Made by a program: the position numbers and the translations under genes. From positions 3,844,001-3,908,000 of the forward strand of contig CAVZRC010000003.1 of the NCBI GenBank assembly GCA_963777695.1: a stretch of 64,000 bases of DNA, given 5' to 3'. The DNA comes from CAVZRC01 sp963777695. GTDB taxonomy: Bacteria; Planctomycetota; Planctomycetia; Isosphaerales; Isosphaeraceae. Positions 28,020 through 39,387 of the stretch are shown in pieces. The notes under the pieces are model-generated. The model was not told where the DNA came from. It did no database searches and saw nothing but the letters and a program-made list of their open reading frames with translations. Every line of letters starts with the position of its first letter. The stretch's first letter is position 1.

Positions 28020-28564
28020 AGATCCTCCACCGATTGCCGATCACGGAGGAGCGCACGTCGCTACGGTTCGGCGGCCGGTATATCACGGTCCGCAGCAGCC
28101 AGGTCCTGGTGTGGATGAGCGTCCACATGGCCGGAGTCCTCGAACCCGAGCCGTCCATTCCGATGTTCCCGGCCCTACTCGACACCGGGAGCAACTTTGG
28201 ATTCTCGATACAGGATCGTCACCTGCGCGAGTGGGCCGGACTCGACCCCGCCCTCCTGGAATTACTCGGGCACGTCAAGATCAATGGTCAGGTCGTCACG
28301 CGTCGGCAGGCGAAGGTCTGGGTTTACCCGAACATCCCTGGCCGGCAGGAAGTCGCATACGGAATGCCACCATTCTGGGTGAAGATCCCCAAAGGAGTCG
28401 CAATCTATCCTTCGGACTCAGTCACTCCCGGCCCGCGATTGCCGCTGCTGGGGCTTCCGTCGCTTCTCAACAACGACCTCGATTGGTGGCTCGATCCCGA
28501 GCGGCGGCACATCACCGTCCAGACGCGCAACTGGCGTAGGCCGCTCATCCGGCTTCTCTGTTGA
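28016..28564 (+). CDS. Retropepsin-like aspartyl protease
   Basis: A protein of 182 residues. The central motif FPALLDTGSNFGFSI carries the D-T-G of a retroviral-type aspartyl protease; the rest gives beta strands (HVKINGQVVTRRQAKVWVYP, PLLGLPSLLNNDLDWWLD) matching a single retropepsin lobe, which works as a dimer. There is no signal peptide, so it is probably cytoplasmic. It starts inside the stop of the preceding gene (ATGA overlap). The natural substrate is unknown. Its pairing with an antitoxin-like gene makes a conflict or regulated-proteolysis role possible. Confidence 0.72.
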   Translation: MKILHRLPITEERTSLRFGGRYITVRSSQVLVWMSVHMAGVLEPEPSIPMFPALLDTGSNFGFSIQDRHLREWAGLDPALLELLGHVKINGQVVTRRQAKVWVYPNIPGRQEVAYGMPPFWVKIPKGVAIYPSDSVTPGPRLPLLGLPSLLNNDLDWWLDPERRHITVQTRNWRRPLIRLLC

Positions 28565-28590
28565 CTGTGACTGGTGGTCATCCCCGACTC

Positions 28591-29537
28591 TCAGGGGGCC
28601 GGCGTGAGTCGAAGGACCAGGGTCGCGTCAAACTGAGGACCCCCGTGGCATACCTCGCCGCCGTGGAGGACGAGGCCGTCGAGTCCATCATCCCAGGCCA
28701 GCGGCGAGCACTGGTGCCGCGGGTGGAGCGGGTCGCACGAAGCCGGCTGCCAGCCGCCGGGCGAGGACTCCAGGACACCTCGGGCATCCGGATGCCGTCG
28801 AGCAGCACCAGCCTCCCGGCCGACCGATGGTATGCCAGGCCGTGGTCGTCGCGGACGTCGGTCTTGAAGCCGGCCGGCAACCGCGTCCAGGTCCGATCGC
28901 GGAAGAGCCAGGCGTCGCCGAACTGCTGGCGACCGGCGTCGTCGACCGAGCCCCCGTGCAGGACACACCCCTGGAGGCCGGGGTCGTAGGCGAACGCGGC
29001 ATATCGCCGGGACTGCGGGTGTGGGCCGTCGACTTCCCGCCACGAGCCGCCATCGAAGAGCCAGGTATCGCCCAGCGTGCGGTCGCCTCGACCGACCCCG
29101 CCGAAGAGGACAGTCCGCCGCGTCGGCTCGTCGAAGGCCATGGAGTGACCGCACCGGGGCTCCGGACTTCGCCACCACCAGGTCGGCCGCTTTCGCCAGC
29201 GACGGCGAGCGTAGATCCATGTGCCGCCGAACATCTCGCCGTTGTCGGCCTGTCCCCCGAAAAGGACCGCGACCCCTCGGTGCGCGTCGAAGACCATCGC
29301 CCCTCGGTGACGCCCGGGCGGGTGATTGACGAGCTTTACTTCCGACCAATGGCCGTCCTTCAACTCCCAGGTGTCGGATTGTACCGGCCCTTCGCCGACC
29401 CAGATCAGGCCACCGAACAGCACGGTCGCCTCCGCGCCCCGGTCATAGACCAGGCCGTGCCGACTCCTCGGGCCCGGACCGTCGAGGCCGGTCTTGATCG
29501 TCTGCCACGTGAAGGTCGGAATCGACGGATCGTCCAT
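28591..29537 (-). CDS. Kelch-repeat beta-propeller protein (frameshifted)
   Basis: About 315 residues when joined, made of Kelch-type repeats: HGLVYD..ATVLFGG, RGAMVFDAHRGVAVLFGG, HSMAFDEPTRRTVLFGG, AAFAYDPGLQGCVLHGG, HGLAYHRSAGRLVLLDG and DGLDGLVLHGG. Each ends in a GG-type strand followed by a DTW/DAWLF strand. Kelch propellers bind proteins or carbohydrates. The frame changes near 28770 (one base missing), after RMPEV; the corrected end reads LESSPGGWQPASCDPLHP and closes with LRLTPAP. No signal peptide seen. Part of its 3' end is duplicated as a remnant at 55747-55925. Confidence 0.75.
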
Positions 29538-30144
29538 CTCTTGTGGTTGCCTCGATTCGAACTCGGATCGCCCGATCACACTCGAAATCGCCCGCTTCGC
29601 CCCGGCTTATTTCTTCTTCCCCAAATCCCTCGGGTGGTCGCCAGGATGTTCTATAGTCATGCTGGAATTGTGCGCGCCGATCTCATTCTGATCCAGACCT
29701 GGGACGCTCATGAATGTGAGACTCGCCTCTGAAATCAGCGCGAAGGACGCTCGGCCGGGTCGCATGGATGTAGTCCAAGAATGCGGACACACCTCGAAAT
29801 CGATCAAACGAAGCCAAAAATAGGATGTTTGGGAAAAATGGAGCGGCAATTTGTGGCGAAGTCTGGCGAGAGGGCACCGCACGCAAGAAATCGAGAGAAC
29901 GAACCCACTGGCAGTTTAGATAAAACGGGCTGCTTGAAACAGTTGCAGGCAAAAGACAGATCAGGCCGATTATTCCATTTCAAGCGGCACTCAGAGCGCA
30001 TGGTCCGCTCGGACGAAGAAGTTGCGACGATCTCCCACAGCACTCCCTACCGACTACTGTCCACTGCCGACTCGCGGTAATATTCAGCGGGTGTTGAACA
30101 TCATGAATCCCTCAGCCGGTCCGAGCGGGAAGGAAGGTCTAGCG
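29538..30144. other. Intergenic, no gene seen
   Basis: About 600 bases between divergent genes. Composition is more AT-rich near 29780-29990 than in neighbouring genes. Frames on both strands lack ribosome sites and similarity to anything I know. It must contain the promoter of the large fusion gene, but no clear -35/-10 pair is visible. Confidence 0.4.
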
Positions 30145-33100
30145 ATGCGCGTGCCGTTGTGCGGCAAGGTGGGAGCCGTGGTCTGGATCAGCGGCCTGGC
30201 CATGGCAATGGGGTCGGCGGTTCGGGATGAGCCCAAGGACCAGCCGCGCGAACCGCTGGTCCTCCATGCCCGGGCGCAGGTGCCGGACTCTGGCGGGTAC
30301 GCCGTCAAGGAGGAGGTCCTGAAATGGGACCCGGCCCGGACGGCGATCGTCATCTGCGACATGTGGGACAAGCACTGGTGCCAGGGGGCGACGCGTCGGG
30401 TCGGCGAGCTGGCGCCGGCGATGAACCGGACCGTCGCCGCGGCCCGGGCCAAGGGCGTGCTGATCATCCACTCGCCGAGCAGTTGCATGAACGCCTACAA
30501 GGACCACCCCGCCAGAAAGCGGGCGCAGTCGGCCCCGACGGCCGCGAACCTACCCAAGGATATCGCCGGCTGGTGTACCAAGATCCCCGCCGAGGAGAAG
30601 GGGGTCTACCCCATCGACCAGTCCGACGGCGGTTGCGACGACGGCCCGCAATGCCCCCAGGGCGGGCCATGGAAGTCGCAGGTCGCCGCCATCGAGATCC
30701 GCGACGAGGACGCCATCAGCGATTCGGGCGTCGAGATCTGGAACCTGCTCGAAGCCCGCGGGATCAATCACGTCATGCTGATGGGCGTGCATACGAACAT
30801 GTGCGTGTTGGGGCGGCCGTTCGGACTCCGCCAGCTCGTCCTCCACAAGAAGAATGCCCTGCTCGTCCGCGACATGACCGACACCATGTATAACTCGCGC
30901 AAGTGGCCCTACGTCAGCCACTTCGAGGGGACGAACCGGATCGTCGAGCATATCGAGAAGTTCGTCGCCCCGACCATTAATTCGACCGACCTCACCGGCC
31001 AGCCCGCGTTCCGATTCAAGGCCGACGACCGCCCCCGCGCCGTGTTCCTGATCGGCGAGGACGAGTATCAGACGGAGAAGACACTGCCGGCTTTCGCCAT
31101 CCAGGAGCTGGAGCCGCTGGGCATCCGCTGCACGATGGCGATCGCCGATCCGAAGTCGCCGCACGACTTCCCCGGCGTCGAGGCGCTCGACGATGCCGAC
31201 CTGCTGGTGTTGAGCGTCCGTCGCCGGGCGCCCAAGGCCGAGGAGATGGAGATCATCCGCCGTTTCATCGAGGCCGGCAAGCCGGTGGTCGGCATCCGCA
31301 CGGCCTGCCACGCGTTCGATACGCGTGGGAAAGCCCCGGCGGGACACGCCGAGTGGACGACGTTCGACCCGGATGTCCTCGGCGGCTATTACACCGGGCA
31401 TCACGGCAACGACCTCCAGCCGGTCGTCGACCGTGCCGAGACGAAGAAGCCCCTCGCGATCCTCGCGGGCGTCCCGACGCCATTCAAAGGCCAGGGATCG
31501 CTCTACAAGGTCAGCCCGCTGTCATCGACGACCGTTCCGCTCTTGATGGGCCGGATCGCGGGCCATCCGGCCGAGCCGGTCGCGTGGATCAACACCAGGG
31601 GGAATGCGCGGATCTTCTATACGTCGCTGGGCCACCCCGGCGACTTCGCCACGCCGTCGTTCCGGACGTTGCTCCGCAACGCGATCCTGTGGGCCCTGGA
31701 TCGGCCGATCACGCAGGCGAACGCCGCGTCGAGTCCCGCCCCGGCCCCCGCCACCGCGGAGACCCGCGTCCCTTTTGACCGAGGCCAGGGCGCGCTGGCA
31801 CCCGGCGCGGCCCTGGCCAGCTTCACGGTCCCCGACGACCTCAAGCTCGATCTCGTCCTGGCCGAGCCGATCGTCCGGCAGCCGGTCTCGATCAGCTTCG
31901 ACGAGCGCGGGCGGCTCTGGGTGGTGCAGTACCTGCAATATCCGTTTCCCGCCGGACTGAGGATGGTCAGCCACGACGGGGTCTGGCGTGCGGTCTACGA
32001 CAAGGTCCCCCCTGCCCCGCCCCATCATTTCCGCGGCAAGGACAAGATCACCATCCACGAGGATACCGATGGCGACGGCGTCTTCGACCGGCACAAGACG
32101 TTCCTGGACGGACTGAACATCGCGACCGCCGTGGCGCGTGGCCGCGGAGGCGTGTGGGTCCTGAATCCGCCGTACCTGCTCTTCTACGCCGACCGCGACC
32201 GCGACGACGTGCCCGACGGCGATCCCGAGGTCCACCTCCGCGGTTTCGGACTGGAGGACACGCACTCGGTCGTCAACAGCCTGCGATGGGGACCCGACGG
32301 CTGGCTCTACGCCGCGCAGGGCTCGACGGTCACCGGCCACGTCACCCGGCCCGGGCTCGACGACGGCAAGGAGCCCGTCCACTCGATGGGCCAGCTCATC
32401 TGGCGATACCACCCCGAGTCGCATCGGTACGAGGTCTTCGCCGAGGGGGGCGGGAACGCCTTCGGCGTCGAGATCGATGCCAAAGGCCGCATTTATTCGG
32501 GGCACAATGGCGGCGATACCCGCGGGCTTCCACTACGTCCAGGGAGGATACTACCAGAAGGGTTTCAGCAAGCACGGCCCGCTCTCGAACCCCTACGCGT
32601 TCGGCTACTTCCCGGCGATGAAGCACAACCGCGTCCCCCGGTTCACTCACACGTTCGTCTTCTACGAGGACCGCGTGTTCCCCCAGAGGTATCGAGGGCT
32701 CCTGTTCGGTGTCGCGCCGCTGCTGAACCACGTCGTGATGAGCGAGGTCCGGGCCGATGGCTCCTCGTTCCAGACGAAGGACCTCGGACTGGCCGTGGCG
32801 TCGTCCGACCCGTGGTTCCGCCCGGTGGATATCAACCTGGGGCCCGACGGCGCGCTCTACATCGCCGATTGGTACGATCGACAGGTGAATCACTACCGCA
32901 ACCACCAAGGGCAGATCGATCCGGGCAACGGGCGGATCTATCGGCTCAGGGCCAGGGACGCCATCACATCGCATAAGCCTTTCGATATGGCCGTCCTGCC
33001 GACTCCCGATCTGATCGGGCTGCTGGCCTCCCCGAGCAAGTGGACGCGACAGACGGCGCTCCGATTGATCGGCGACCGCAAGGAGGCATCGCTCGCGCCC

Positions 33101-34691
33101 GAGCTGCGAAGGATGGTCGAGAGCGAGCGGGGCCAGCTCGCACTGGAGGCGCTCTGGGCCTTGAACCTGGTCGGCGGCCTCGATGTCGCCACCGCGATGA
33201 AGACCCTCGAGCACCCCGATCCCCACGTGCGCCTCTGGACGGCGCGCCTCATCTGCGATGACGCGAGGGCGACCCCGTCCTTTGCGGCGGCGATGGCGCG
33301 ACGCGCCGCGATCGAGCCGGCCGTCGAGGTCCGCAGCCAGCTCGCCTGCTCGGCGAAGCGGCTGCTCGCCCGCGACGCCCTGCCGATCGTCCGGGCCCTC
33401 CTGGCTCGTGGCGAGGATGCCGTCGACATCCACATGCCGATGCTGCTCTGGTGGGCCATCGAATCGAAGGCCGGGACGGACCCCGAGGCCGTGCTGGCGA
33501 TGTTTGAGGACCGGGCCATCTGGAACCTGCCGATCGCCCGGACGACCGTCCTGGAACGGCTGATGCGTCGGTTCGCCGCGGCCGGCACCCGGCCCGATCT
33601 GGACCGATGCGCCCGGCTGCTGGCCATGGCCCCCGGCCCCGATCACGTCAATCGGCTGATGACCGGCTTCGAGGCGGCCTACGCCGGACGTTCGCTGGTC
33701 GGGCTGCCGCCGGATCTCGTCGACGCGATGGCCAGGAACAGCGGACAGTCGCTCACGATCGGCCTGCGTCAGGGCAAGCCCGAGGCAGTGGCCGAGGCCC
33801 TGCACCTGCTCGCCGACGCGCGTGCCGATCGTTCCAGGCAGCTACAGCTCCTCCAGGTCCTGGGCGAGGTGCGAAGGCCGGCGTGTCTCCCGGTCGTAAT
33901 CCGGCTTGCCTGCGACTCCTCGGACAACGCCCTTCGCGCCGCCGCCCTGGCCGCCCTCGCCGGTTACAACGACCCGGCCATACCCGCCGAGGTCCTCAAG
34001 GCGTATCCGAACATGTCGGACGACGTCCTCGCCTCGGCCCAGAGCTTGCTGGTGTCCCGTCGCGCCTGGGCCGGCCAGTTCCTTGACGTGATCGAGGCCC
34101 GCACCATCGACCCGCAGACCGTGCCGCGCGAGGTCGTCGAGAAGCTCCTGCTCCTGGGCGATGCACGCATCGCCGATCGAGCGACCCGGCTCTTCGGCCC
34201 GATCCGGCCCTCGACCTCGAGCGAGCTGCGTGCCGAGATCGATCGGCTTGCGGCCGTGGTCGGTGCCGGGTCGGGGGTCCCCAAGCCGGGCAAGGCGATC
34301 TTCGATCGGCATTGTGCCGCGCTGCCATACCCTGTTCGGCAAGGGCGGTAAGCTCGCCCCCGACCTGACCACCTATCGTCGCGACGACCTGGACAACATA
34401 CTGATGAACATCGTCAACCCGAGCGCCGAGATCCGCGAGGGGTATACCACCGCGATCATCGCCACGACCGAGGGCCGCGTGCTCTCCGGCATCGTGATCG
34501 AGCAGGACAAGAACGTCGTGGTCTTGCGCGGCGACGACGGCAAAGACGCGGCGATCGCCCGCGATGAGATCGAGGCCATGAAGATGAGCATGAAATCGAT
34601 CATGCCCGAGGGTTTGCTCAAGGGCCTCGGCGACCAGGAGGTCCGCGACCTGTTCGCCTACCTCCGCAGCACGCAGCCGCTGATCGATTGA
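30145..34691 (+). CDS. Isochorismatase / ThuA / PVC-type propeller / HEAT / cytochrome c fusion protein (two frameshifts)
   Basis: About 1,514 residues when joined. Order: signal peptide (1-28), isochorismatase-like hydrolase (about 60-290; VICDMWDKHWC and catalytic-type Cys in VHTNMCVLGRPF), ThuA-like domain (about 305-530; GKPVVGIRTACHAF), a PVC-type membrane-bound dehydrogenase/propeller domain (about 560-940; LAEPIVRQPVSISFDERGRLW, FRPVDINLGPDGALYIADWYD), HEAT-like repeats (950-1330) and a C-terminal cytochrome c domain with CAACH. The frame changes at the GGG run near 32524 and inside the CXXCH motif near 34322, one extra base each. GGAAGGAAGG precedes ATG 30145. Probably an exported sugar- or polymer-oxidising protein; substrate unknown. 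Confidence 0.85.
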
Positions 34692-34714
34692 TCGACCGAG
34701 GGACGATGACTGCC

Positions 34715-35462
34715 TCACCGCGAAGCGACCCATCCCTGCACCTGCGCCACCACCGCCGCGACCCGCTGGGCGTTCGACGCGGTTCCACGACGTCTCGGAG
34801 CCGTCGGGTGCGCGCGAGGGCTCGGGGACCGGGGCCCTGCGGACCACGGCCGAGCCCAGATGAACTTCTCCGACCAGGCTTTGCTCGAGGACCGACTCCA
34901 GGCTTTCGAGGTCGAGCCGGCCGCCGGCCATGACGGCGATCCGATCGCCGGCGCGGGCGACCAGGGTCTTCAGCGCCTCGACCCCTTCGAGGGCCGTCGG
35001 CCGGCCGCCCGAGGTCAGCACGCGATCGGCGCCGAGCGTCATCAGGGAATCGAGCAGGGCCAGCGGATCGCCGGCCTGGTCGATCGCCTTGTGGAACGTT
35101 ACGCTCAGGGGCCGGGCCAGCTCCACGAGTGCCGCGACCTGATCGTGCGCGAGGCCGCCATCTCGCGTCAGGACGCCGAGCACGACCCCGGCGGCCCCGA
35201 GGGCCTTGGCCGCCTCGATATCGTGCCGCATCACGGCGAGTTCGCGCCCCGAGTAGACGAAGTCGCCGGCGCGGGGCCGGATCAGGACGTGGACCGGGAT
35301 GCTCAGCCATCGGCAGGTCTCGGCGATCGTCCCGGCGCTCGGGGTCGTCCCGCCGACGGACAAGTTGTCGCACAGCTCGACCCGATCGGCACCGCCGACC
35401 TCCGCCGCGATCGCCGATTCGACGTCCCCCACACAGATCTCGATCGTGATTCGACGAGTCAA
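34715..35462 (-). CDS. cutC: CutC family protein (frameshifted)
   Basis: About 248 residues, a TIM-barrel protein of the CutC family, linked to copper homeostasis in some bacteria although the reaction is unproven. Clear motifs are IEICVGDVESA, GADRVELCDNL, VHVLIRPRAGDFVYS, VTFHKAIDQ and DRVLTSGG. The frame changes near 34779: an extra base displaces the C-terminus, which should read WNRVNAQRVAAVVAQV to a stop at 34715. A TTG start at 35462 is used because GGGAGGCAGG lies upstream and no early ATG exists. It converges with the large fusion gene, 23 bases apart. Confidence 0.85.
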
Positions 35463-35543
35463 CGTCCTGCCTCCCACGCGCAACCGACATCGACCGGCCC
35501 CGTACTCGCGAATTGGGGCGTCCGGCGAGATCGGAGGCAAGAA

Positions 35544-37199
35544 TCATTCCGGATCGGGACCGAAACAGAGGAGCGTGATGTCATCGAACTGCGAGCGCCC
35601 CGAGGCGTAGTCGCGGACGGCCGCGAGCAGTGCCTCGCCGACGGCATCGGCGCCCTGGGGAGCCTCGACCAGGGCCCGATCGAATCGATCGTCTCCGAAC
35701 CGCTCGCCGCTCGGGTCCATGGCGTCGGTGACGCCGTCGGAATAGAGGACGACGACATCGCCGGGCTCGAGCGTGACGGACATCGACGAATAGACCTCCT
35801 CCGATCGGACGCCCAGCGGAGTCCGCGATGCCTCGTCGCCGACCTCCTCGATCGTCCCGTCGGCCCGGCGGATCAACGGCAGCCGATGGCCGGCATTGGA
35901 GATGGTCAGTCGGTGCGATCGGGGATCGATCTCCGCCAGGACCAGCGTGACGAACTTGCATTCGATCCCGCTGTCGTAGACGCTGCGGTTGACCCGTGCC
36001 AGGACGTCCTGGGGAGCGACACCGTCGCGGACCAGGTGGCGGACTTCCGGGGAGATCCCGGCCATCATCAGCGCGGCGGGCATCCCCTTGCCGGCCACGT
36101 CGCCGACGGTCACCGCCCACCGCCGATCCGTCCGTTCGACGGCCCCCGTCGGGCCGACCGGGATATAGTCATAGAGGTCTCCACCGACCTCCTCCGCCGG
36201 CCGATAACATTGCCAGAAGGTATAGCCCGGGATATCGGGCTGGCGCCGGGGAAGCAACAGTCGCTGGATCTCCCCCGCCGCCGCCCACGACGCCTGCTCG
36301 ATGAGCAACCGGTGGTTCTCCACGGCGACCCCGACCGGTACGGCCAGCGCCGCGAGCAAATCGAGATCGGCGGTCGTGAAGGCGTTCCGGACGGCGCGGC
36401 TGTCGATCTGGACCATGCCGACGGTCCCCCCGTCGTTGTTGCGCAACGGGACCGCCAGGGCCGTGCGAAGGGACATGGACACGCTCGGCAGGTTCTTGTA
36501 CTCCTCGTCGCTGGACGCGTCCGCGATCAGGACGGCACGGGCATCCCGGAGGACCTGCCGGGCGATCGTCCGGCTCAGCGTCGGGACGCTGCCGTCGCCA
36601 TTGCGGTGGCGGACCGCCCTCAGCGGGAAGGTCCCGTCGGGCTCCGTGGTCATGATGAAGCCGCGCTCCGCCCGGGGAAAGACCGCCATCAGGCCGTCGA
36701 GCACCCGGTCGAGCACCTCGTTCAGATCGGCCCGGCCCCCCAGCGCCCGGTTGACGTCGAGGATCGCCTTGAATGCCTGGGCCGGGTGGGCCACCCGCTG
36801 CGCCAGGCGTTGCGAGCTCAGGTCGTCGAGCGAGCCGATCACGGTCGAGTGCTCGTCGTCGCCCTTGCCGAATTGCACCGCCGGGTCGCGGAAGATCAGC
36901 TCGATGTCCACGATCTTGATCCGGCACCCGTCGGTCAGCCGGACCGGCTGGAACGGTTCCAGCCTGATCTCATCGAGATAGGTCTTGTTCTGACTGTTGA
37001 GGTCGACGAGGTAGCACGACCCGTCGGGGCGACGCTCGACACGGGCGTGATTCCTCGAGACCTTCGTCTCGTGGAACTTCACCTCCGAGCCCGGCGTGCG
37101 GCCGATGTGCAGATCGGCCCCGTGGATCTCGAACACGCGCACGATCCGGCCCCCGCGGATCAGCTCGAGCACGGGGACGATGGGCTGAGGATCGCTCAT
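35544..37199 (-). CDS. FHA-GAF-SpoIIE/PP2C-type serine phosphatase
   Basis: An intact protein of 551 residues. The N-terminal FHA domain (about 1-110; HIGRTPGSEVKF, VSRNHARV, NSQNKTYLD) binds phosphothreonine. A GAF-like sensor domain follows (about 150-310), then a C-terminal SpoIIE/RsbU-type PP2C phosphatase domain (about 325-550) with EEVGGDLYDY, VGDVAGKGMPAALMM, ISNAGHRLPLI and LYSDGVTDAM carrying the metal-binding aspartates. It should dephosphorylate an anti-sigma antagonist or similar target in response to a ligand and to Ser/Thr kinase signals. No such partner is adjacent. ATG 37199 gives the full FHA domain. Confidence 0.92.
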   Translation of the reverse strand: MSDPQPIVPVLELIRGGRIVRVFEIHGADLHIGRTPGSEVKFHETKVSRNHARVERRPDGSCYLVDLNSQNKTYLDEIRLEPFQPVRLTDGCRIKIVDIELIFRDPAVQFGKGDDEHSTVIGSLDDLSSQRLAQRVAHPAQAFKAILDVNRALGGRADLNEVLDRVLDGLMAVFPRAERGFIMTTEPDGTFPLRAVRHRNGDGSVPTLSRTIARQVLRDARAVLIADASSDEEYKNLPSVSMSLRTALAVPLRNNDGGTVGMVQIDSRAVRNAFTTADLDLLAALAVPVGVAVENHRLLIEQASWAAAGEIQRLLLPRRQPDIPGYTFWQCYRPAEEVGGDLYDYIPVGPTGAVERTDRRWAVTVGDVAGKGMPAALMMAGISPEVRHLVRDGVAPQDVLARVNRSVYDSGIECKFVTLVLAEIDPRSHRLTISNAGHRLPLIRRADGTIEEVGDEASRTPLGVRSEEVYSSMSVTLEPGDVVVLYSDGVTDAMDPSGERFGDDRFDRALVEAPQGADAVGEALLAAVRDYASGRSQFDDITLLCFGPDPE

Positions 37200-37729
37200 G
37201 ATCGGGCCTCGAAGACAAATCCCTCATCCGCTCCGACCATCGAGCCGGACCGAGGATCGAAACGCGGGAACATTCCCGTCTCGCCTGGTTCGAGGTTCAT
37301 GAGTGATATCACTTGACGTGCGAGAGGACCAATGTCAGTCACCGCGACCGGGGCAGAGTAGCCTACCTACACATGATACGGAAGACATCCCACCATCTTA
37401 CGCGAAATCTATCAGCGTCTTTCCCTTCCCCCGGGGCCCATCTTCGTTCGATTTCGCTCGCGAAACCTGTCCATCACGCCAGCAATCACAGCCCGCGGCT
37501 CGTACGAGCCATGACGCGATCGTCTTACGCACCTTGGGAAGGCGCCGACCGGGCCCGGCCGGTTCGGATTTCGGGGACCACGCGAATCACCAATCGACCG
37601 GGCGATCATCCCGACCGGTGCGTCGTTCTTACCCTGAAGACGCGGGGGATTGCCCTGGATGTCGCATTATGGTTAAACGGTAGTTTAACAATCGGAAGAT
37701 ACCTCATCTCGACATGCCGAGGGCCAGGC
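37200..37729. other. Divergent intergenic region
   Basis: 530 bases between the phosphatase gene and the DUF1501 gene. It holds a short palindrome (gtgatatcac, 37302-37311) and a moderately AT-rich stretch (37660-37715: ggttaaacggtagtttaac) that could be the DUF1501-gene promoter. Reading frames here lack similarity and ribosome sites. Confidence 0.4.
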
Positions 37730-39190
37730 ATGGACTCACCTTATTGTCGATCGTCGCGTGATATGCCGTGGCATCCCCGTATTAGCCGCCGGGTCGTGCT
37801 CCAGGCCGGCGCGATCGGGTTGCTGGGGCTGGGTATGAATCACCTGGCTCCGCTCCGCGCTCGGGGCCGAGGTGTCCGCCCCGAAGGCAAAGTCCGTCAT
37901 CTATATCTTCCTGTCGGGGGGCCTGTCGCAGCTGGAGAGCTTCGACCTCAAGCCGGACGCGCCCGAGGGCATCCGCGGGGAATTCCGGCCCATCGCGAGC
38001 CGGACGCCCGGCATCGACATCTGCGAGTATCTCCCCCGCCTGGCCGAGCGGAGCCACCTGTGGTCGCTGGTCCGATCGTTGACGCACGGCTCGAACGACC
38101 ATTCGGCCGGCCACCACATCATGCTGACGGGCCGATCAGACCTGCCGCCGGCCTTCGACGCCAATCGTCCGAGGCCGGAGGACTGGCCGTCGATGGCCGC
38201 GATCGCCGGGGCGCTGACCGTCCCGCGCAACAACTTGCCGCCGGCGGTGGTACTGCCCGAGAAGCTCGTCCATAACACGGGGCGGGTCATCCCCGGCCAG
38301 TTCGCGGGCGAGCTCGGCCCGCGGCGCGACCCCTGGTTCATCGAGGCGTCCCCGTTCGCGCCGGCGGCCTACGGTGCGTATCCGTCGTTCGAGTTCGACC
38401 ACCAGGACCGTCCTCGACCTGAAGCGAGTCGACGATTCCAGGCACCCAGCCTGGGACTGCCGGCCGACTTCGCCCGCTCCCGGCTCTCGGATCGCCTCTC
38501 GCTGCTACGGTCGCTCGATCAACAACGCACCGCGCTCGATGCCCGGGCCGGTCGCGAGACGTTCGACCAGCACCGTCAGGCCGCGCTCTCCCTGTTGACC
38601 GACGCCAAGGTCCGGGCAGCCTTCGATGTCCTCGACGCCGATCCGAAGATCCTCGACCGATACGGCCGACATGCCTTCGGCTGGTCGTTGCTGATGGCCC
38701 GTCAACTGGTCGAGGCGGGGGTCAATCTCGTCCAGGTGAACCTCGGCAACAACGAGACGTGGGACACCCACGGCAACATGTTCCCGCACCTGAAAGAGAA
38801 GCTATTGCCGCCGACCGATCAAGCCGTCTCGGCCCTGCTCGACGACCTGTGCGCGAGCGGGCTGCTCGAATCGACACTGATCGTGATGGCCGGCGAGTTC
38901 GGCCGCACGCCGAGGATCTCGACGCTGCCCCAGGCGTACAAGCTCCCCGGCGCGATCACTGGGGCAAGGTGCAGACCGTGTTCCTCGCCGGCGGGGGCGT
39001 GGTCGGCGGCCGGGTCGTGGGATCGTCCGACAAGATCGGCGGGCACCCCCGCTCCGATCCCCAGACTCCCGAGGACCTCGCCGCCACGGTCTATCGGGCG
39101 CTCGGGCTGCCGTCAACCGTCGCCTGGCACGACGCGCAGGACCGCCCCCACTACGTTTATCGCGGGGTCCCGATACCCGGACTGTCGTGA
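37730..39190 (+). CDS. DUF1501 family exported protein (two frameshifts)
   Basis: About 486 residues when joined. A Tat-like N-terminus (ISRRVVLQAGAIGLLGLG) is followed by the DUF1501 core: SVIYIFLSGGLSQLESFDLKP, VRSLTHGSNDHSAGHHIMLTG, NLVQVNLGNNETWDTHGN and VMAGEFGRTPRI, with the end GRDHWGKVQTVFLAGGGV...VYRGVPIPGLS. The fold is alkaline-phosphatase/sulfatase-like, and planctomycetes often pair it with DUF1549/DUF1553 proteins. The frame changes near 37860 (extra base, before ALGAEVSAPKAKS) and near 38951 (missing base, within GRDHWG). GAGGG precedes ATG 37730. Confidence 0.82.
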
Positions 39191-39387
39191 GCCCGGGCCT
39201 CGAAATGCATGGCAACTCCCCCGCAAAGGGGTTACCATGACATGAGTTTGCAGCCGGGGCCCGTGACCCCGGTCGAGCTCCCGGCCTCGCAGAGGCCAGC
39301 AACAGAAGAATGACTGCTGTGGGTCGAGCCGATCGAGGCCCACGGGGACCATCCAGCCCGCCTTCGCTTCCACTTGGAGACCGACTC

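Noticed and set aside
34860..37316. Plus-strand frame of 818 codons
   Set aside because: Antisense to CutC and the phosphatase; composition of a shadow frame.
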